Part shown: positions 62,123 to 64,000 of the stretch, one piece after another
Layout: each line of letters opens with the position of its first letter
Position numbering within the stretch: the stretch's first letter is position 1
Assembly: GCF_024600715.1 (NCBI RefSeq)
Contig: NZ_CP102332.1
Coordinates: forward strand, 3,100,001-3,164,000
Reading direction: 5' to 3'
Source: Streptomyces changanensis
Lineage (GTDB): Bacteria > Actinomycetota > Actinomycetes > Streptomycetales > Streptomycetaceae
DNA length: 64,000 nucleotides
Translations under genes and position numbers: made by a program
The notes under the pieces: model-generated
What the model saw: the letters and a program-made list of their open reading frames with translations, nothing else
Databases searched by the model: none
Told to the model about the DNA's origin: nothing

Positions 62123-63454
62123 ATGAGCCGACAACCGTCCGCCACGGGGTCCCTGACGGCCTTCGTGCAGTCGGTGCTCCACCGGGTCCGCGGCCTCGAC
62201 CGGTGCCACCCGCTGCTGTGGGACACGCTGCTGACCGGCTTCTTCGTCGTCGCCGCGCTCACGGACGCCAACGGCGGCTGGCGCAACATCGCCGCCGCCC
62301 CGGACGTCCCCACGCCCCTCGTGTTCGCGATGAGCCTGGCCCTGTCGGTGCCGCTGCTGTGGCGGCGCCGGCATCCGCTCGCCGTGCTCGCCGTGATGGC
62401 CCCGGCGGCGTTCGTCAGCAACTGGACGGGAGCCCTGCTCCAGGCGGCGATGATCCAGCACGTCGTCGTCTTCAACGTCGCGCTGCGCCTTCCGCTGCGC
62501 CGCCTGTGGTGGGCGGCGGCCCTGCTGCTCGGGCCGCTGCTGGTGGGCGCGTACCGCTTCCCGCGCGCCGGCTGGGACCAGCTGGTCCTGGCACCGATGT
62601 GGGCGTTCGCCCTGGTCGCGTTGGGCGGTCTGCTCGTGCGCACCCGCCAGGAGTACACGGCCTCACTCGTGGAGCGGGCCCGGCAGCTGGAGGTGGAGCG
62701 CGACCAGCAGGCCCGGCTGGCGGCCGCGGCGGAACGGGCCCGGATCGCCCGGGAGATGCACGACATCATCGGGCACAACCTCTCCGTCATCACGGGCTTG
62801 GCGGACGGCGGCCGTTACGCGGCGACCAGGTCGCCGGAGCGGGCGGGGCAGGCCCTCGACGCCATCGCTTCGACGAGTCGCCAGGCCCTGACCGAGCTGC
62901 GCCGCCTGCTGGGGGTGCTGCGTGACGAACCGGTGGACGAGCCGGCGGCCGCGCCCGCCGAGCTCACCCCGCAGCCGGCCCTGGCCGACCTGGACCAGCT
63001 GGTGGACGGGGTGAGGGCGGCGGGCCTGCCGGTACGGTTCGCGGTCCGCGGCCGGCCGGTACCGCTGCCCGCCGGCCCTCAGTTGACGGTGTTCCGCGTG
63101 GTGCAGGAGGCCCTGACGAACACGCTGAAGCACGCGGGCCCGGGGGCGACGGCGACCGTGGACGTCTCGTACGAGGACGGCCCTGGTGAAGGGCGCGCCG
63201 ACGGCGCGCGCGGTGGGTCCGACGTCGGGACCGGTAGCGGGTCCGACGGCGGGACCGGTGGTCGGGGCGGGGTCGCGGTCACCGTCACGGACACGGGCCG
63301 TCCGGTGCTGGGGACGCCGCCGCCCGGCCGCGGTCTGACGGGCATGCGCGAGCGCGCGGCCCTGTACGACGGAACTCTCGACGCCGGCCCGCTGCCCGCC
63401 CCCGCGGGTGGGTGGCGGGTGCGTCTCCATCTCCCGAAGGACTCCCTCTCGTGA
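62123..63454 (+). CDS. NarL-type (HisKA_3) sensor histidine kinase
   Basis: A 443-residue kinase. About four to six transmembrane segments lie between residues 35 and 180 with almost no extracytoplasmic domain, an intramembrane-sensing type. A dimerisation/phosphoacceptor domain has His in IAREMHDIIGHNLSVI. The HATPase has EALTNTLKHAG, and the G box GRGLTGMRERA. A Gly/Ser/Asp-rich insert of ~30 residues interrupts the ATPase domain near 355-385. It overlaps the regulator gene (GTGA). Confidence 0.93.
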   Translation: MSRQPSATGSLTAFVQSVLHRVRGLDRCHPLLWDTLLTGFFVVAALTDANGGWRNIAAAPDVPTPLVFAMSLALSVPLLWRRRHPLAVLAVMAPAAFVSNWTGALLQAAMIQHVVVFNVALRLPLRRLWWAAALLLGPLLVGAYRFPRAGWDQLVLAPMWAFALVALGGLLVRTRQEYTASLVERARQLEVERDQQARLAAAAERARIAREMHDIIGHNLSVITGLADGGRYAATRSPERAGQALDAIASTSRQALTELRRLLGVLRDEPVDEPAAAPAELTPQPALADLDQLVDGVRAAGLPVRFAVRGRPVPLPAGPQLTVFRVVQEALTNTLKHAGPGATATVDVSYEDGPGEGRADGARGGSDVGTGSGSDGGTGGRGGVAVTVTDTGRPVLGTPPPGRGLTGMRERAALYDGTLDAGPLPAPAGGWRVRLHLPKDSLS

Positions 63455-64000
63455 CCACGGTGCTCATCGTCGACGACCAGCCGTTGCAGCGGTTCGGGTT
63501 CCGCATGCTCCTGGAGAGCCAGGATGACCTGTCGGTGGCGGGCGAGGCGGGCACGGGCGGCGAGGCCGTCCGGTTGGCCGCCGAACTGCGGCCGGACGTG
63601 GCCTTGATGGACGTCCGCATGCCGGGGATGGACGGCATCGAGGCGACGCGCCGCATCGTGGCGTCGGGCGGTCGTACCCGTGTGCTGATCCTGACGACGT
63701 TCGACCTGGACGAGTACGCGTACGCGGGTCTGCGCGCGGGCGCGAGCGGTTTCCTGCTGAAGGACGCGCAGCCGGAGGAGGTGTTGTCGGGGGTGCGGGC
63801 GGTGGCGTCGGGGGACGCGGTGGTGGCGCCGCGGCTGACGCGGCGGCTGCTGGACGCGTACGCGCAGCACCTTCCACCGGTGCCGGGGGCGGCGCCGCTG
63901 CCCGATCGGCGCCTGGCGGCCCTGACGGAGCGGGAGCGGGAGATCCTCGCGGTGATCGCCCAGGGGTGGACGAACACGGAGATCGCCGAACGGTTCCACC
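63451..64000 (+). CDS. NarL/LuxR-type response regulator (partial, cut by right edge)
   Basis: The first 183 residues of a regulator paired with the preceding kinase. The receiver (about 3-118) has the acidic pair in VLIVDDQPLQR, phosphoacceptor Asp in DVALMDVRMPGMDG, Thr in LILTTFD and Lys in FLLKDAQ. The LuxR helix-turn-helix begins at LTEREREILAVIAQGWTNTE and is cut by the window end. It probably controls the ABC exporter upstream. Confidence 0.94.
   Translation, partial: MTTVLIVDDQPLQRFGFRMLLESQDDLSVAGEAGTGGEAVRLAAELRPDVALMDVRMPGMDGIEATRRIVASGGRTRVLILTTFDLDEYAYAGLRAGASGFLLKDAQPEEVLSGVRAVASGDAVVAPRLTRRLLDAYAQHLPPVPGAAPLPDRRLAALTEREREILAVIAQGWTNTEIAERFH

Overview
The window is chromosomal DNA of a Streptomyces or very close relative. 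It has very high GC with strong third-position GC bias, many GTG starts, and short or 4-bp-overlapping gene junctions. Its marker genes are genus-typical: RsiG (anti-WhiG factor), the orphan nitrogen regulator GlnR, the nickel regulator Nur, mycothiol synthase MshD and HelR. From memory, gene content and order match the S. coelicolor stretch from about SCO4180 (nur) through SCO4159 (glnR), SCO4151 (mshD), SCO4145 (ppk) and SCO4142 (pstS) to about SCO4126, read in descending order. I could not check this by search. I see no rRNA, tRNA, CRISPR array, insertion sequence or integrase.

Layout. 0.4-3.4 kb: secreted NlpC/P60 hydrolase, a receiver-SpoIIE phosphatase and a DUF2516 membrane protein. 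3.1-4.7 kb: XRE regulator, HbhA-like protein and DUF2516, the order of mycobacterial Rv0474-Rv0476. 4.8-9.6 kb: mercaptopyruvate-type sulfurtransferase coupled to an ATP-grasp protein, then the RNA-polymerase-recycling helicase HelR. 9.6-12.9 kb: two TetR genes divergent from a DrrAB-like exporter. 13-18 kb: Eis-like acetyltransferase, rsiG, dtd, then ygfZ, nur, a nitrobindin-like gene and a 33-residue membrane protein. 18.2-24.7 kb: DsrE-like protein and a sulfur group (cysteine-containing leader peptide, thiosulfate sulfurtransferase, SseC/DUF1416), then DUF2993, a large membrane protein, a MoaD-like protein and a hydrolase. 25-31 kb: glnR with a coupled upstream ORF, a LacI regulator, and an HtrA-like protease with its two-component pair.

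30.6-45 kb is a phosphate region: PI-PLC-like phosphodiesterase, secreted 5'-nucleotidase, mshD, ppk-CHAD-NUDIX, pstSCAB behind a clear PHO box, and the low-affinity transporter pit with its PhoU-like partner. A CsoR-type copper sensor with its own operator follows. 45.7-50 kb holds a lipoprotein, an FAD-dependent oxidase and a BcrC-like phosphatase.

50-59.4 kb contains the most interesting system: a resident apparatus resembling type IV secretion machinery. It comprises a transglycosylase/NlpC enzyme, a tiny membrane protein behind a DasR-type palindrome, and pilin-, VirB8- and VirB6-like proteins. It also has a VirB3/VirB4-N-like protein, a separate VirB4-like ATPase, and a VirD4-like protein with no recognisable Walker A. 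No relaxase or integrase accompanies it. The window ends with a GNAT acetyltransferase, an ABC exporter and a histidine kinase/LuxR-type regulator pair cut by the right edge.

Regulatory themes: ten genes lack a useful Shine-Dalgarno and have a -10-like hexamer 6 or 7 nt before the start codon, suggesting leaderless transcripts. Several operators are visible as perfect palindromes or phased direct repeats, and several convergent junctions carry strong hairpins.
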